This document shows, one piece after another, positions 24,809 through 33,400 of a stretch of 64,000 nt of DNA (positions are counted from its first letter, which is position 1; the number at the start of each line of letters is the position of its first letter). The DNA comes from Actinoplanes cyaneus (GTDB lineage: Bacteria > Actinomycetota > Actinomycetes > Mycobacteriales > Micromonosporaceae): the NCBI RefSeq assembly GCF_016862095.1, contig NZ_BOMH01000027.1:62001-126000 (forward strand), in the 5' to 3' direction. The position numbers and the translations under genes were made by a program. The notes beneath the pieces were generated by a model, which was not told the DNA's origin, did not search any database, and saw only the letters and a list, made by a program, of their open reading frames with translations.

Positions 24809-25186
24809 ATGCTCAGCACCGTCGCCACCGTTCTCGCCGGCCTGATCGGCGCGGGGATCACCCTCATCGGCGTCCTCGCGATGTGGCAGCCGCGCAACGC
24901 GGCCGGCTTCGGCATCCCCGCCACCCCGATCGACGACCCGGCAGTCCGGGCCTGGCTGCGCGTCAAAGCGGGACGCGACATCACCCTCGGGCTCGTCCTG
25001 TTCCTGCTGATGATCAACGGGGATGCCGCTCTGCTCGGCTCGTTCATGCTGGTCACCACCGTCTCCCCGATCGTCGACGGGCTGAGCGTGCTGCGCAGCG
25101 GCGGCACGAGAGCAGCCGCCTTCGGCATCCACTTCGCGACCGCTGCCGCCATGGTGGTCATCGGGGTGCTGCTGCTCCTCGCCTGA
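24809..25186 (+). CDS. DUF4267 small membrane protein
   Basis: 125 residues, with helices at about 4-26 (VATVLAGLIGAGITLIGVLAM), 50-68 (ITLGLVLFLLMINGDAALLG), 72-88 and 101-123. The DUF4267 hallmark is LRVKAGRDITLGL preceded by GFGIPATPIDDPAVRAW. A GGAGG site lies before the ATG. Controlled by the divergent TetR through two palindromes. Function unknown. The 133 bases to the next gene contain only a possible TATGCT -10 element near 25278. Confidence 0.87.
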   Translation: MLSTVATVLAGLIGAGITLIGVLAMWQPRNAAGFGIPATPIDDPAVRAWLRVKAGRDITLGLVLFLLMINGDAALLGSFMLVTTVSPIVDGLSVLRSGGTRAAAFGIHFATAAAMVVIGVLLLLA

Positions 25187-25319
25187 GCGGTTCACCGCCA
25201 GGATCAAGAGCCTTCGCGCGTACGCCGTGGAGCCGGCCGCCGGGTGACAGCGCTCGCCCCGCCGGCCGGGCCGTGGCTATGCTGCTGGCACCACCGGACC
25301 GGCTGAACAGGGACTCGAC

Positions 25320-26093
25320 ATGATCGGCGGCGCGCTGCGGTTCGAGATCCTCGGCCCGCTCCGGGCGTTCCGCGACGATCAGCCGGTCGATCTCGGGCCG
25401 CTGACCCAGCAGGCGGTGCTCGCCGTCCTGCTGCTGCACGCCGGCGAGCCGGTTCCGATCGCGCGGCTCGTCACGGCGCTGTGGGATCACGACCCGCCGG
25501 AGAACGGGGTGGACCTCGTGCAGCGGTACATCGGTGGCCTGCGGCGGGCCCTCGACCCGGGGCGTACGTCGTTGATCGCCCTGACCGAGGGCGGTTACGT
25601 GCTCCGGGTCAGCGACAGCGCCATCGACGCCGGCCGGTTCCGGACGGGGCTCGAACAGGCCCGCGCCGAGCAGCGCACCGGCCGGTCCGACACCGCCACC
25701 CTGCAGGTCCGGCGGGCGCTCGACCTCTGGCGGGACGAACCGCTGAGCGGGCTGACCGGTCCGGTCTTCGAAGCCGGCCGCACCCGGTTGAGGCGTGAGC
25801 GCGACACCGCCGCCCAGTTGCTGGCGGCGCCCGCCCCGCCACCGTCCCCGCCCGCGGCAGTCGATCCGACAGCGGTGCACCCGGCCCCGGTGGCCGACCC
25901 GACCGCGGTGCACCCGGTTCCTGCCGCCGACCCGACCGCGGCCCAGCCCGTCACCACCGTCGACGCGACAGTGGCGCAGCCCGTTCCCACCGCCGACGCG
26001 ACCCGGGCGCAGCGGGTCGTGCCCGGTTACTCCGAGCCGGTCGACCCCTGGGAAGGTCACGACCTCTTCCCGCCCGATCCGTTGCGGTTCTGA
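25320..26093 (+). CDS. SARP-like winged-helix/BTAD regulator with truncated BTAD and repeat tail
   Basis: 257 residues. Residues 6-95 form an OmpR/SARP-type DNA-binding domain (LRFEILGPLRAFRDDQPVDLG, VTALWDHDPPENGVDLVQRYIGGLRRAL, LTEGGYVLRV). Residues 100-165 are the first part of a BTAD (DAGRFRTGLEQARAEQ, RALDLWRDEPLSGLTGPVFEAGRTRLRRERD). The rest of the BTAD is missing and replaced by a proline-rich tail with five 11-residue repeats (182-236), ending VDPWEGHDLFPPDPLRF. A typical SARP needs the complete BTAD. This may act as a DNA-binding competitor or use the tail for partner binding; both are inference. Confidence 0.82.
   Translation: MIGGALRFEILGPLRAFRDDQPVDLGPLTQQAVLAVLLLHAGEPVPIARLVTALWDHDPPENGVDLVQRYIGGLRRALDPGRTSLIALTEGGYVLRVSDSAIDAGRFRTGLEQARAEQRTGRSDTATLQVRRALDLWRDEPLSGLTGPVFEAGRTRLRRERDTAAQLLAAPAPPPSPPAAVDPTAVHPAPVADPTAVHPVPAADPTAAQPVTTVDATVAQPVPTADATRAQRVVPGYSEPVDPWEGHDLFPPDPLRF
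25863..26027 (+). repeat. Five 33-bp in-frame repeats in the SARP-like gene
   Basis: Units of 33 bp encode DPTAVHPAPVA, DPTAVHPVPAA, DPTAAQPVTTV, DATVAQPVPTA and DATRAQRVVPG. The first two are nearly identical and later copies diverge progressively, suggesting slippage expansion followed by drift. Confidence 0.8.
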
Positions 26094-26136
26094 CCGGATC
26101 CGCCGCCACGACCGTCTTCCGAAGGGGGTACGCCGG

Positions 26137-26358
26137 TCAGCGATAGGGGTCGTTCTTCGGGTCGGGCTGCACGCGGTTGTGCCGGGCGCAGCGCAGGCCG
26201 ATCAGTGCCATCGCGAGGTAGCCGCCGAGGTGGACGACGTATCCACCCGGCAGCACGCGCAGCGCGCCGGGATCATGGTTGATCAGGAGCCGGATGCAGC
26301 CCTGCGCGCCGAGGGCGAGCAGGAGCAGGCCGAAAACGAGCCACACGGCCTGACGCAT
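26137..26358 (-). CDS. Small two-helix membrane protein, unknown
   Basis: 73 residues from an ATG at 26358 preceded by GGAGGAGG. Two predicted membrane segments: AVWLVFGLLLLALGAQGCIRLLI and YVVHLGGYLAMALIGLRCA, with a charged C-terminus (RVQPDPKNDPYR). No recognised domain. The longer open frame across 27243-26137 belongs to the shadow of the monooxygenase gene. Convergent with the SARP-like gene (43 bases apart). Confidence 0.65.
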   Translation of the reverse strand: MRQAVWLVFGLLLLALGAQGCIRLLINHDPGALRVLPGGYVVHLGGYLAMALIGLRCARHNRVQPDPKNDPYR

Positions 26359-26409
26359 CGTCGCCTCCTCCCCGGGCACGAGCCTAAGGCGCGCCCGCGT
26401 GACCGGTGA

Positions 26410-26427
26410 CCGGTTCCGCGGAACCGG
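26410..26427 (-). terminator. 18-bp palindrome downstream of the monooxygenase gene
   Basis: CCGGTTCCGCGGAACCGG is perfectly palindromic and lies 51 bases after the monooxygenase stop on the minus strand. A terminator is the simplest reading; a protein-binding site is possible. Confidence 0.4.
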
Positions 26428-26477
26428 CCCGTGTCCTGCGCGGCCAGGGCCGGCACCACCGGTCACCGATCGCCGGG

Positions 26478-27620
26478 TCAGGCCGCCGGGTCGTAGCCGT
26501 AGATCCAGCCGCTCGCGACGAGCGGATCGCCCGCCGCCAGCGCCTCGTCGCGCGCCCGCTGCTCCGGCCCGTCGGGAAGGTGGTTGACGTGTGACCGGGC
26601 GTGGCTCACCGCCTGCAGGCGCGACGTCCGCGGAATCCGCAGCTCCTCGTACCGCCGCAGCGCCGCCGCGGGGTCGGCCGCCCCCTCGCCCAGGCACCGG
26701 GCCAGCACCGCCGCGTCCTCGATCGCCTGGGCCGCGCCCTGCGCGAAGAACGGGAACATCGGGTGCGCCGCGTCCCCGAGCAGGGTCACCCGGCCGGACG
26801 TCCACCGGGGCAGTGGCGCCCGGTCCAGCAGAGCCCAGCGCCCGGGCGTGCCGCCGGCGCGGATCAGCTCCCCCAGCCGGTCGTCCCAGCCCGCGAACTC
26901 GCCGAGGAACTCCTCGACGGTCGCGGTCGCCGTCCAGGACTCGGCCCGGCGCTCGCGGGCCGGCGCGACGGCGACCACGTTCACGAGCCGTCCGGCCGAG
27001 ATCGGGTAGTGGACGAGGTGATGACCGGGACCGATCCACAGTGTCTGCGCCGGCCGGCGCGCGAACGGCGGCGCCCGATCGGCGGGCACCAGCGCCCGGA
27101 ACGCGCACAGACCGGAATCGGTCACCGCCGCCGGCCCGCGCAGAACAGAGTGGACCCCGTCCGCCCCGACCACGACGTCCGCCTCGGCAACCGCCCCGTC
27201 CGCGAACCGCACCAGCGGCCCGCAGGGGTCCACGCCGACACACCGCCGCCCCAGCCGGATCGCCTCCGCCGGCACGCAGCTCCGGAGAACGTCGAGCAGG
27301 TCGGCCCGGTGAACGGTGTACGTGTGCTCGCCGTAGAGCTGCTCACACGAGGTCAGATCCTCCGCGGACAGCACCGTCCCGTCCCGCCACCGCCGGAACT
27401 CCCACCCGACGTCGAGCCGCACCGCCGTGCGCCGCAGCCGCTCCAGCACGCCCAGCCGGCGCAGCAGGCGAGCCGCGTTCGGCGCCACCATCAGCCCGGC
27501 GCCGACCGTCCGCAGCTCACGCGCTTGCTCGTACACCGTCACCGCAAGCCCGGCCCGGTGCAGAAATCCGGCCGCGGCAAGGCCGCCGATGCCGCAACCG
27601 ACGACCGCGATCCTCAGCAT
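26478..27620 (-). CDS. FAD-dependent monooxygenase (PHBH/salicylate hydroxylase fold)
   Basis: 380 residues from ATG 27620; ATGs at 27629 and 27632 are equally possible and add only MGG or MMGG. The dinucleotide motif is IAVVGCGIGGLAAAGFL, the internal DG motif is DVVVGADGVHSVLRG, and the second FAD motif is VTLLGDAAHPMFPFFAQGAAQAIEDAAVLA. This is the complete group A flavoprotein monooxygenase signature, with length typical of 3-hydroxybenzoate or salicylate hydroxylases. It acts in the cytoplasm with NAD(P)H and O2. The aromatic substrate is not predictable; no ring-cleavage genes are adjacent. Confidence 0.92.
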   Translation of the reverse strand: MLRIAVVGCGIGGLAAAGFLHRAGLAVTVYEQARELRTVGAGLMVAPNAARLLRRLGVLERLRRTAVRLDVGWEFRRWRDGTVLSAEDLTSCEQLYGEHTYTVHRADLLDVLRSCVPAEAIRLGRRCVGVDPCGPLVRFADGAVAEADVVVGADGVHSVLRGPAAVTDSGLCAFRALVPADRAPPFARRPAQTLWIGPGHHLVHYPISAGRLVNVVAVAPARERRAESWTATATVEEFLGEFAGWDDRLGELIRAGGTPGRWALLDRAPLPRWTSGRVTLLGDAAHPMFPFFAQGAAQAIEDAAVLARCLGEGAADPAAALRRYEELRIPRTSRLQAVSHARSHVNHLPDGPEQRARDEALAAGDPLVASGWIYGYDPAA

Positions 27621-27687
27621 GCCGCCCATCATCGCCCGCCCCGGCGCCCCGGCACAGGCGCCGTCCGGCGGAATCCGTGCGGCAGCG

Positions 27688-28224
27688 TCAGGTGAGGGTG
27701 AGCGCCAGGACCGAGCCGGTGACCGCCGGTTCCGAGGCCGGCCGTGCGTTGAGGTCGATGGTGATGTCGAACGGCCGGCCACCGGACATCGCGGGCGTCG
27801 CGCTGCGGCGCACCACCGGAGCGACGCGGCGCACCACCGGAGAGACACGGCGCACCAACGACGGGACGGATCGCACGACCGACGGGGCACGGCGAACGGG
27901 GGCCACGATCGCGACGGTGGTCAGGCCGTAGACGACGGCCGCCGCGCCGAGCAGGGCCGTGATCGCGCCCGGCCCGCAGAACGCGGCGAGCATCGTGGCG
28001 CCGACCGCCCAGGGCAGCACGTTCAGCCGACGCGGGCCCCCGACGACGATCTCGGCGGCCGCCGCCACCAGCACCCAGGCGAGCAGCGCCCCGAACGTCG
28101 CGCCGGGCGGGCAGAGCCCCAGCGGCCCGGTCCCGATCCCCAGCAGCACCGCGGTCGCCGAGACGGTCACATACGTGACCGGAGCACGATCGAGGGAGCG
28201 GCTGCGGCGGGGCTGAAGGCACAT
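27688..28224 (-). CDS. Membrane protein with VVRR repeat linker, unknown
   Basis: 178 residues. Three or four membrane segments at about 17-115 (VTYVTVSATAVLLGIGTGPLG, FGALLAWVLVAAAAEIVVG, LPWAVGATMLAAFCGPGAITALLGAAAVVYGL). Then a basic seven-residue repeat region (APSVVRSVPSLVRRVSPVVRRVAPVVRR) and a short tail. No known domain. The repeats are encoded by four 21-bp units. Possibly surface-attached or DNA/phospholipid-binding through the basic tail; the function is unknown. Confidence 0.6.
   Translation of the reverse strand: MCLQPRRSRSLDRAPVTYVTVSATAVLLGIGTGPLGLCPPGATFGALLAWVLVAAAAEIVVGGPRRLNVLPWAVGATMLAAFCGPGAITALLGAAAVVYGLTTVAIVAPVRRAPSVVRSVPSLVRRVSPVVRRVAPVVRRSATPAMSGGRPFDITIDLNARPASEPAVTGSVLALTLT
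27805..27888 (-). repeat. Four 21-bp tandem repeats encoding a basic heptad
   Basis: Units 27805-27825, 27826-27846, 27847-27867 and 27868-27888 follow GCGGCGCACCACCGGAGNGAC, with the first two differing by two bases. They encode VRR(V/S)xPV repeats. Confidence 0.8.
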
Positions 28225-28346
28225 GCTCCACAGTCAACCCAGGCTTGACCGGCGGGAGCAGGACAGCTGATCGACGCGGCACGAATCCTGGAGTCATCCT
28301 CTCTCCCGCTGTCGGCCATCAGTCGGAAAAGTGGCCCTGACCAGGG

Positions 28347-28376
28347 TTGACAGCGACCCGGCCAACGTCTTATCAG
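28347..28376 (+). promoter_or_regulatory. Sigma-70-like promoter
   Basis: TTGACA at 28347-28352 and TATCAG at 28371-28376 (18-bp spacing; TTATCA at 28370 gives 17) lie about 50 bases before the perfect Shine-Dalgarno of the small gene at 28422. The rest of 28225-28421 holds nothing else that I can assign. Confidence 0.5.
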
Positions 28377-28421
28377 TATTTCTGAGAGGTGTTCAAACCC
28401 GTCGCCAGGAGGTGACTCGTC

Positions 28422-28736
28422 ATGATCGACCAGTGGGTGTTGCACGTGGCCGCCACCCCGCACGACGTCGAGGACGTCCTCGCGGACCTGTGCCTGCACC
28501 GGAGAGCACGCCCGGTCGCCGACCGGGACTACCCGGCCCGCCTGGTCGGCCGGGGCAGCCCGGACGAGCCACCGGCCTGGCTGTGCTTCGTCCGGGACGA
28601 GCTGGAGCAGCGCGGTCACCGCACCCAGTGGTGCGCCCCCTGGTGTGCCCACGACTCGAAGCCGCGCGCCGGCCGGTCGGGCCCGGCGCCGCACCAGCTC
28701 ACCCACCACGCGGGCGACCATCCGGCGGCGGCCTAG
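28422..28736 (+). CDS. Small protein of unknown function
   Basis: 104 residues, soluble, no signal peptide. It has a Trp/Cys-containing core (WLCFVRDELEQRGHRTQWCAPWCAHDS) and a His/Pro-rich tail. The CAPWC sequence resembles, but is not embedded in, a thioredoxin-like context. A perfect Shine-Dalgarno AGGAGGTGA ends six bases before the ATG and a good promoter lies upstream, so this is very probably expressed. No family recognised. Confidence 0.6.
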   Translation: MIDQWVLHVAATPHDVEDVLADLCLHRRARPVADRDYPARLVGRGSPDEPPAWLCFVRDELEQRGHRTQWCAPWCAHDSKPRAGRSGPAPHQLTHHAGDHPAAA

Positions 28737-28800
28737 GCGCGGTCGCTGCCAGGCGCGCTCCGGGCCACGCCGCAGCCCCGGCCGCACTACGACACACCAC

Positions 28801-30489
28801 TCAGTCGCGCAGGACCTCGGCTGCATGGTCCAGGTGCGAGGCCGCCGCGATCATCGCGACCACGGCCCGCGTCGGCAGCAGACCCGGCCGTGATCCGAGG
28901 CGGAGGAACTCCCGCGCGAGCGCCACGTGCCACTGCCAGTGCCAGTCCTTCTCGCGGGGCTCCAGCTGATCCAGACGGAGGTATCGTTTCCGCTGGCTGA
29001 CCACGTGATTGAGGTACGCGTCGACCGGGTTGACATCGGTCGTGGCCGGGCTGGTGGTGCAGTGGCACAGCCCGCTCGCGAACGCGGCGTCGGCGGTGAC
29101 CTCGGTCCAGAGCATCGACTCGACTCCTGGCCGGCGAACGTGCAGCACCAGGTCCACCAGCAGGCGGGTGACGTCGGTGGCCCAGTGATGGACCCCGAAA
29201 TGCGAGGCGTCGACCAGGAGCGGGCGAGGCCGGCTCAGGCTCTGCACGAGGATGTTGCCGGAGTGCAGGTCACCGAAGCCCCGCGCGTGCGGGACGGTGT
29301 CACCGGGGCGATCCCGATCCGTGCCGGGGAGCGTTCCGTCGTGGACGAACGCCAGCAACGCCGCGGCCTTCGTCTCGGCGTCGGCCTGCCCGGCGCCGTG
29401 CTCGCTCTTCCAGACCTCGGTGTACGCCGCCAGACTGTCCTGAACGCGCAGGCGCAGGACCGGCGACACCGTGAGCCAATCCCCGGTGGGCACCTTGCGC
29501 CGCAAGCTGGGCTGCAGGAGACCGATCAGCTGATGGCCGTGCAGGTCGTCGGCGAGCTCGACGGCCTGGTCAGCGGTCGCCCCGGGCTGCCTCAGCCACT
29601 CGTTCAGCGGGACGGCGTCATTGACCAGTTCGGCGGCGATCGCGGAATATCCGGACGACTCGTCGGTCCGTAGTTCGGGGTCGAGCCGGATCAGGACGGT
29701 CGAGCCGAGCACGCGCGCCGCGGTCTCGTTGGCGGCTTTCTCCGCGGCCAAGCCGGCCTGACCCAATCCGATCTTGAGGAAGAACGACTCTTCGCCCTGG
29801 TCGGGCGCCACCCGGACCACCTTGCAGACGTGCGCACCGGAACGGCCCGCCGCAAGGTGGTGGACCGTGAGGGTGGTGTCCCGGTCGTCCTCGCGCTCCA
29901 GGCACTCGATGACCAGCGTCCGGGCGATGAGCTCGCCCCGTTTTCGCGCGTTGACGTGCTCACCGGGCGGTTCGCCCAGGCTGTGCAGCATCGACTGGAC
30001 GCCGGCCTCCTCCGCGAACACGATCTTGAAACCGTCGGCATGCCCGGAGACGCGCATCCGGCGGCGGATCCGGCGGGCCACACTCGTCGCGTCCCACTTG
30101 CCCTCGCCGCCCTTGGCCGACGGGGTCACCGTCAACTGGTTGGTCCGGATGATGGCGTGGTCCGCACCCGCGTGCTTGGAGTCGTCGAGAAAATCCGGAT
30201 AACTGTCCGATTTACCGGTGAGAACCAGGATGAAGCAGTCGTCCCGGCGGTGGCGAAGCTCCTTGACCACGCTCAGGCCGGTGTCCCCCTTGTCGAGCTC
30301 GAAGTCGATCAGCGCGAAATCGAAGTCCTCGTCCCGCATCAGATTGATCGCCTGGATCGGGTCGACGGCGGTGCTCCAGCGCACCCGCCAGTCACCCAGC
30401 ACCGAGAAGCCGAAGTCCATGACCCGCTGGACGTATTCGATGTTCTCGAGTTCGTTGTCGACGATGAGGCCACGCGGCTCCGTTGTCAT
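28801..30489 (-). CDS. Response-regulator receiver fused to a phosphotransferase/kinase-fold domain
   Basis: 562 residues; the ATG at 30489 overlaps the stop of the upstream 1540-residue gene (ATGA). Residues 1-120 are receiver-like: acidic pocket VDNELEN, phosphoacceptor Asp62 in FALIDFEL, Thr91 in ILVLTGKSD, then AGADHAII. Residues about 205-500 are an aminoglycoside-phosphotransferase/protein-kinase fold: ATP-site Lys239 in SFFLKIG, catalytic loop FGDLHSGNIL (Asp407, Asn412), and metal-site region LLVDASHFGVHHWATDVTRL (Asp427 or Asp439). This resembles, from memory, the TCAD9 class described in ternary conflict systems. All catalytic residues appear intact. It probably receives a signal from, or phosphorylates, its coupled partner. 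Confidence 0.8.
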   Translation of the reverse strand: MTTEPRGLIVDNELENIEYVQRVMDFGFSVLGDWRVRWSTAVDPIQAINLMRDEDFDFALIDFELDKGDTGLSVVKELRHRRDDCFILVLTGKSDSYPDFLDDSKHAGADHAIIRTNQLTVTPSAKGGEGKWDATSVARRIRRRMRVSGHADGFKIVFAEEAGVQSMLHSLGEPPGEHVNARKRGELIARTLVIECLEREDDRDTTLTVHHLAAGRSGAHVCKVVRVAPDQGEESFFLKIGLGQAGLAAEKAANETAARVLGSTVLIRLDPELRTDESSGYSAIAAELVNDAVPLNEWLRQPGATADQAVELADDLHGHQLIGLLQPSLRRKVPTGDWLTVSPVLRLRVQDSLAAYTEVWKSEHGAGQADAETKAAALLAFVHDGTLPGTDRDRPGDTVPHARGFGDLHSGNILVQSLSRPRPLLVDASHFGVHHWATDVTRLLVDLVLHVRRPGVESMLWTEVTADAAFASGLCHCTTSPATTDVNPVDAYLNHVVSQRKRYLRLDQLEPREKDWHWQWHVALAREFLRLGSRPGLLPTRAVVAMIAAASHLDHAAEVLRD

Positions 30490-33400
30490 GCGGGGCCCCT
30501 CCAACTCTCCAGGTCCACCGTGATGGCATAGGTCCAGGGAGGCTCGGCGGCGGCCTCCCGGATGGAACCCCCGAATCTCTCCAGCCGGTGCCGGAGAGTT
30601 TCCAGGCCTTTCCCGCCGCCACGGGACTCGGGACTGCTGCCGGTGTTGCGAACAGTAACGAGGATCCTCGCTGTGTCGTAACCGATGTCCACCCGGAATT
30701 CCTGCTGCGTGTCGGGGATCCGATGGGTAGCCGTCGCGTTGTGACGGATATGCCGGAACGTCTGCTCGATCAGGCGACCGGTGCAGAAGGCCTGAAGGGT
30801 CTCCCGCTGGTCGGCCGGGACACCGCTGACGTCGATCTCAGCAGGCTCGAAGAACTCGGCCACGGCATGGAGAATGTGCACCGGGCCGCGCGAGATGACC
30901 TCGTTCAGCAGAGCAGCCTTGCTGTCGAGCGCGAAGCGTCCCCACCAGACCAGGTCGGATCGGAGCAGTTCGTACTGTTCCGGTCCGGGGTCGAGGCCCC
31001 GGGTGAGCTTCTCGACCACGTCGAACGCGCGGGCCGTCGTCTTCGCCACCGCCTGCGGACCGTCCTGGGACAGGGTCTCCTCCCAGCGCGAAACCTCTTC
31101 GGGCTGCATGTCGGTCAGCACGCTCTTGCTCATCAGGATGTCGCGTAGTGGCTGGAGGTACGGAAGGACGTACCTCTGCAGGTAACCCACGCAGGTCGCC
31201 CAGTTGTCCCAGATCTTCTCCGGCTTGGATCCGGGTCGACCAACCGCGGCCAGGTCGATGTCGCTCCGGACCTTCCACCACGGGTCGGAGAAGTCGTGCC
31301 CCGCCGAGTCGATCTCGTGGCGCAGTCGTTCCCACGCCTCCTGTTTGCTGTCCGGCGGCTCCGGCAGCGGCCGCCGGGCGTGCAGCAGCAGATAGCGGAT
31401 CAGCATCAGGGTCACGTAGTCGGAGGCGATGCCCGGCGCCTTCTCCTGGTCCCGCAGGCTGTCCAAGGTGAATTCGAGGCTCTTGGCCAACTGCTCCACC
31501 ACCTGGCGGCGGGGAAACGGCGCGATGGTCCGCGGTGCGGTGAGCAGCATCAGGACTTCGAGCAGCACCTGCGGCACCACCAGGCCTTCGTCCCGATTGA
31601 CCCGCAGGATCTGGTTCAGCTCCCGCGCGAAGCGTTCGGGCGCCAGCTGAGCGAGCAGGACCGCGGCCTGGACGCGCAATCGGGCTTCGAGGAGCAACGC
31701 GGCGTTGCCGGCCAGGATGGCCATGGCCATCTCCTCGACCGTGGCGCGACAGTCGGTGAACGCCAGGGGCGCCGAGGCCAGCCAATGCGGCTCGGCCACC
31801 AGGAGCCGGATCAGGGGATCGCGCAGCCGCCGGTCCTGGCGGGCGACGGCCAGCAGGTCGACGACGACCTGCCGGTGGTCGGTGCTGAGTTCCGCGTCCC
31901 GCAGGCGAAGGCGCCAGCGCAGGTACTCCACGCACTCCGGCTGGCTGACGTTGGCGCCGAACAGGTCGGCCGTCTGCTCCGCGAATAGGTCCTGTTTGGT
32001 ACGGGTGTCGAGCAGTTGCACAAGCCACTCGCGGTGTTTCTCGAGGAGCTCCGGAACCGGAGCGTAGAGTGACATCGAAGCGTATCGGTCCCGGAGCGCG
32101 CACACGCCGCAGTTGTTCTTCTTGCGGCTGCTCATCGCGGTCCTCGACACGTAGAAGACCTCCACCGTGGCCTGGCCACGATCGTTCCCGTCCTCGATCT
32201 CCGACCGGCGCACGGTCCCGGTGCGTTGTAGATTCACGGCGTCGCCGTCGCTCATCCCGTTGAGCAGCAGCACGACGGTGATGGTGGTGACGTCGTTGTC
32301 GGCGGCCAGTCCCACCAGATGCCGGACGGTCCTCCCGCTGCTGGAACCCGAGTCGATGACGACAGCGTGCCTGCCCATCGTGAGGGCCATCGATGACCCC
32401 GGCAACTGCCAGTGCTCCGCGTACGCCGCCCGCGGCACCGGAACGATCGTTTCGCTCACATCCAGATCGACTTCGGCCAGTCCGGGGCGTGAGCCGGCCT
32501 TGGCCAGCTCCTGCCGCAGTCGCTCGGCGATCACGGTGAGGTCGTCCGCGGTGCCTTCCGGGTAGAGGACGGTCACTTTCGCGGACTCGCCGGCGAAGGT
32601 GTTCCTGTGACGCTCCGCAACCTTCGCCACCACGGCGTCGAGCACGGTTTCGGACCAGCCCGCGTCGCGGAAGAGCACGGTCGGGTCGACGTAGGCGGTG
32701 TAGTGCCGGTCAGCCGGGCGGCCGATGTGCCCGAGACGGGTCGCCGCGTTGCTGTTCATGGTGTTCAGGTAGGCCCGTTGCCTGACCAGCTGACCGGGCC
32801 TCGGCCGGGAGCCGTACTCCGGCCGGCGGAGCACCGGATCGATCGGGTGGCGCTTCTCCGACTCGTCGGTCGAGCTGACGTCCACACCTGCCAGGCTGAC
32901 CAGCGGGACCCGCCGGCCGGACAGTTCGAGGTGAGCGGTACGGCTGGCCTCGGGGCGCGCGTCGACCACTGTCGCCACCGCAACAGGTTCCAGCCCGCGC
33001 TCGACCAACTCGCCGAGGATGCCGATCACCGTGGTGCCGGTGGACACCACCTCGGTGATCAGCAGCACCCGGGTTGCGCCGGTGGCCGGTGGAATCTCTC
33101 GCACCGAGTCGTAGTAGCGATCACCGCCGGTCACGGCCCGGGCCACCACGGCGGCGACCGTCTCCGGTGTGTGCGGCATCCGCAGGACGACTGTCGCGGT
33201 GTCCCCGGCCTCCTCGGCGCGGGCAGCAAGCGTGACGCCGGCGAGGGCGCGCAGTTCCAGGCCGGACAGCAGGGCGTCGAGATCGAACCAGCGACTGGTC
33301 TCCCGCAGGCTCGGGGTCAGAAACCGCCCCCGCCACACCGCCCCCGGCTGGATCTCGTCCGGCGGGCGATCGATGGCGGCGGCCAGACGCTCTCCGACCC

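Noticed and set aside
26094..26136. Terminator between the SARP-like gene and the small membrane gene
   Set aside because: Only an eight-base CTGACCGG/CCGGTCAG pairing across a loop of about 35 bases was found; too weak to call.
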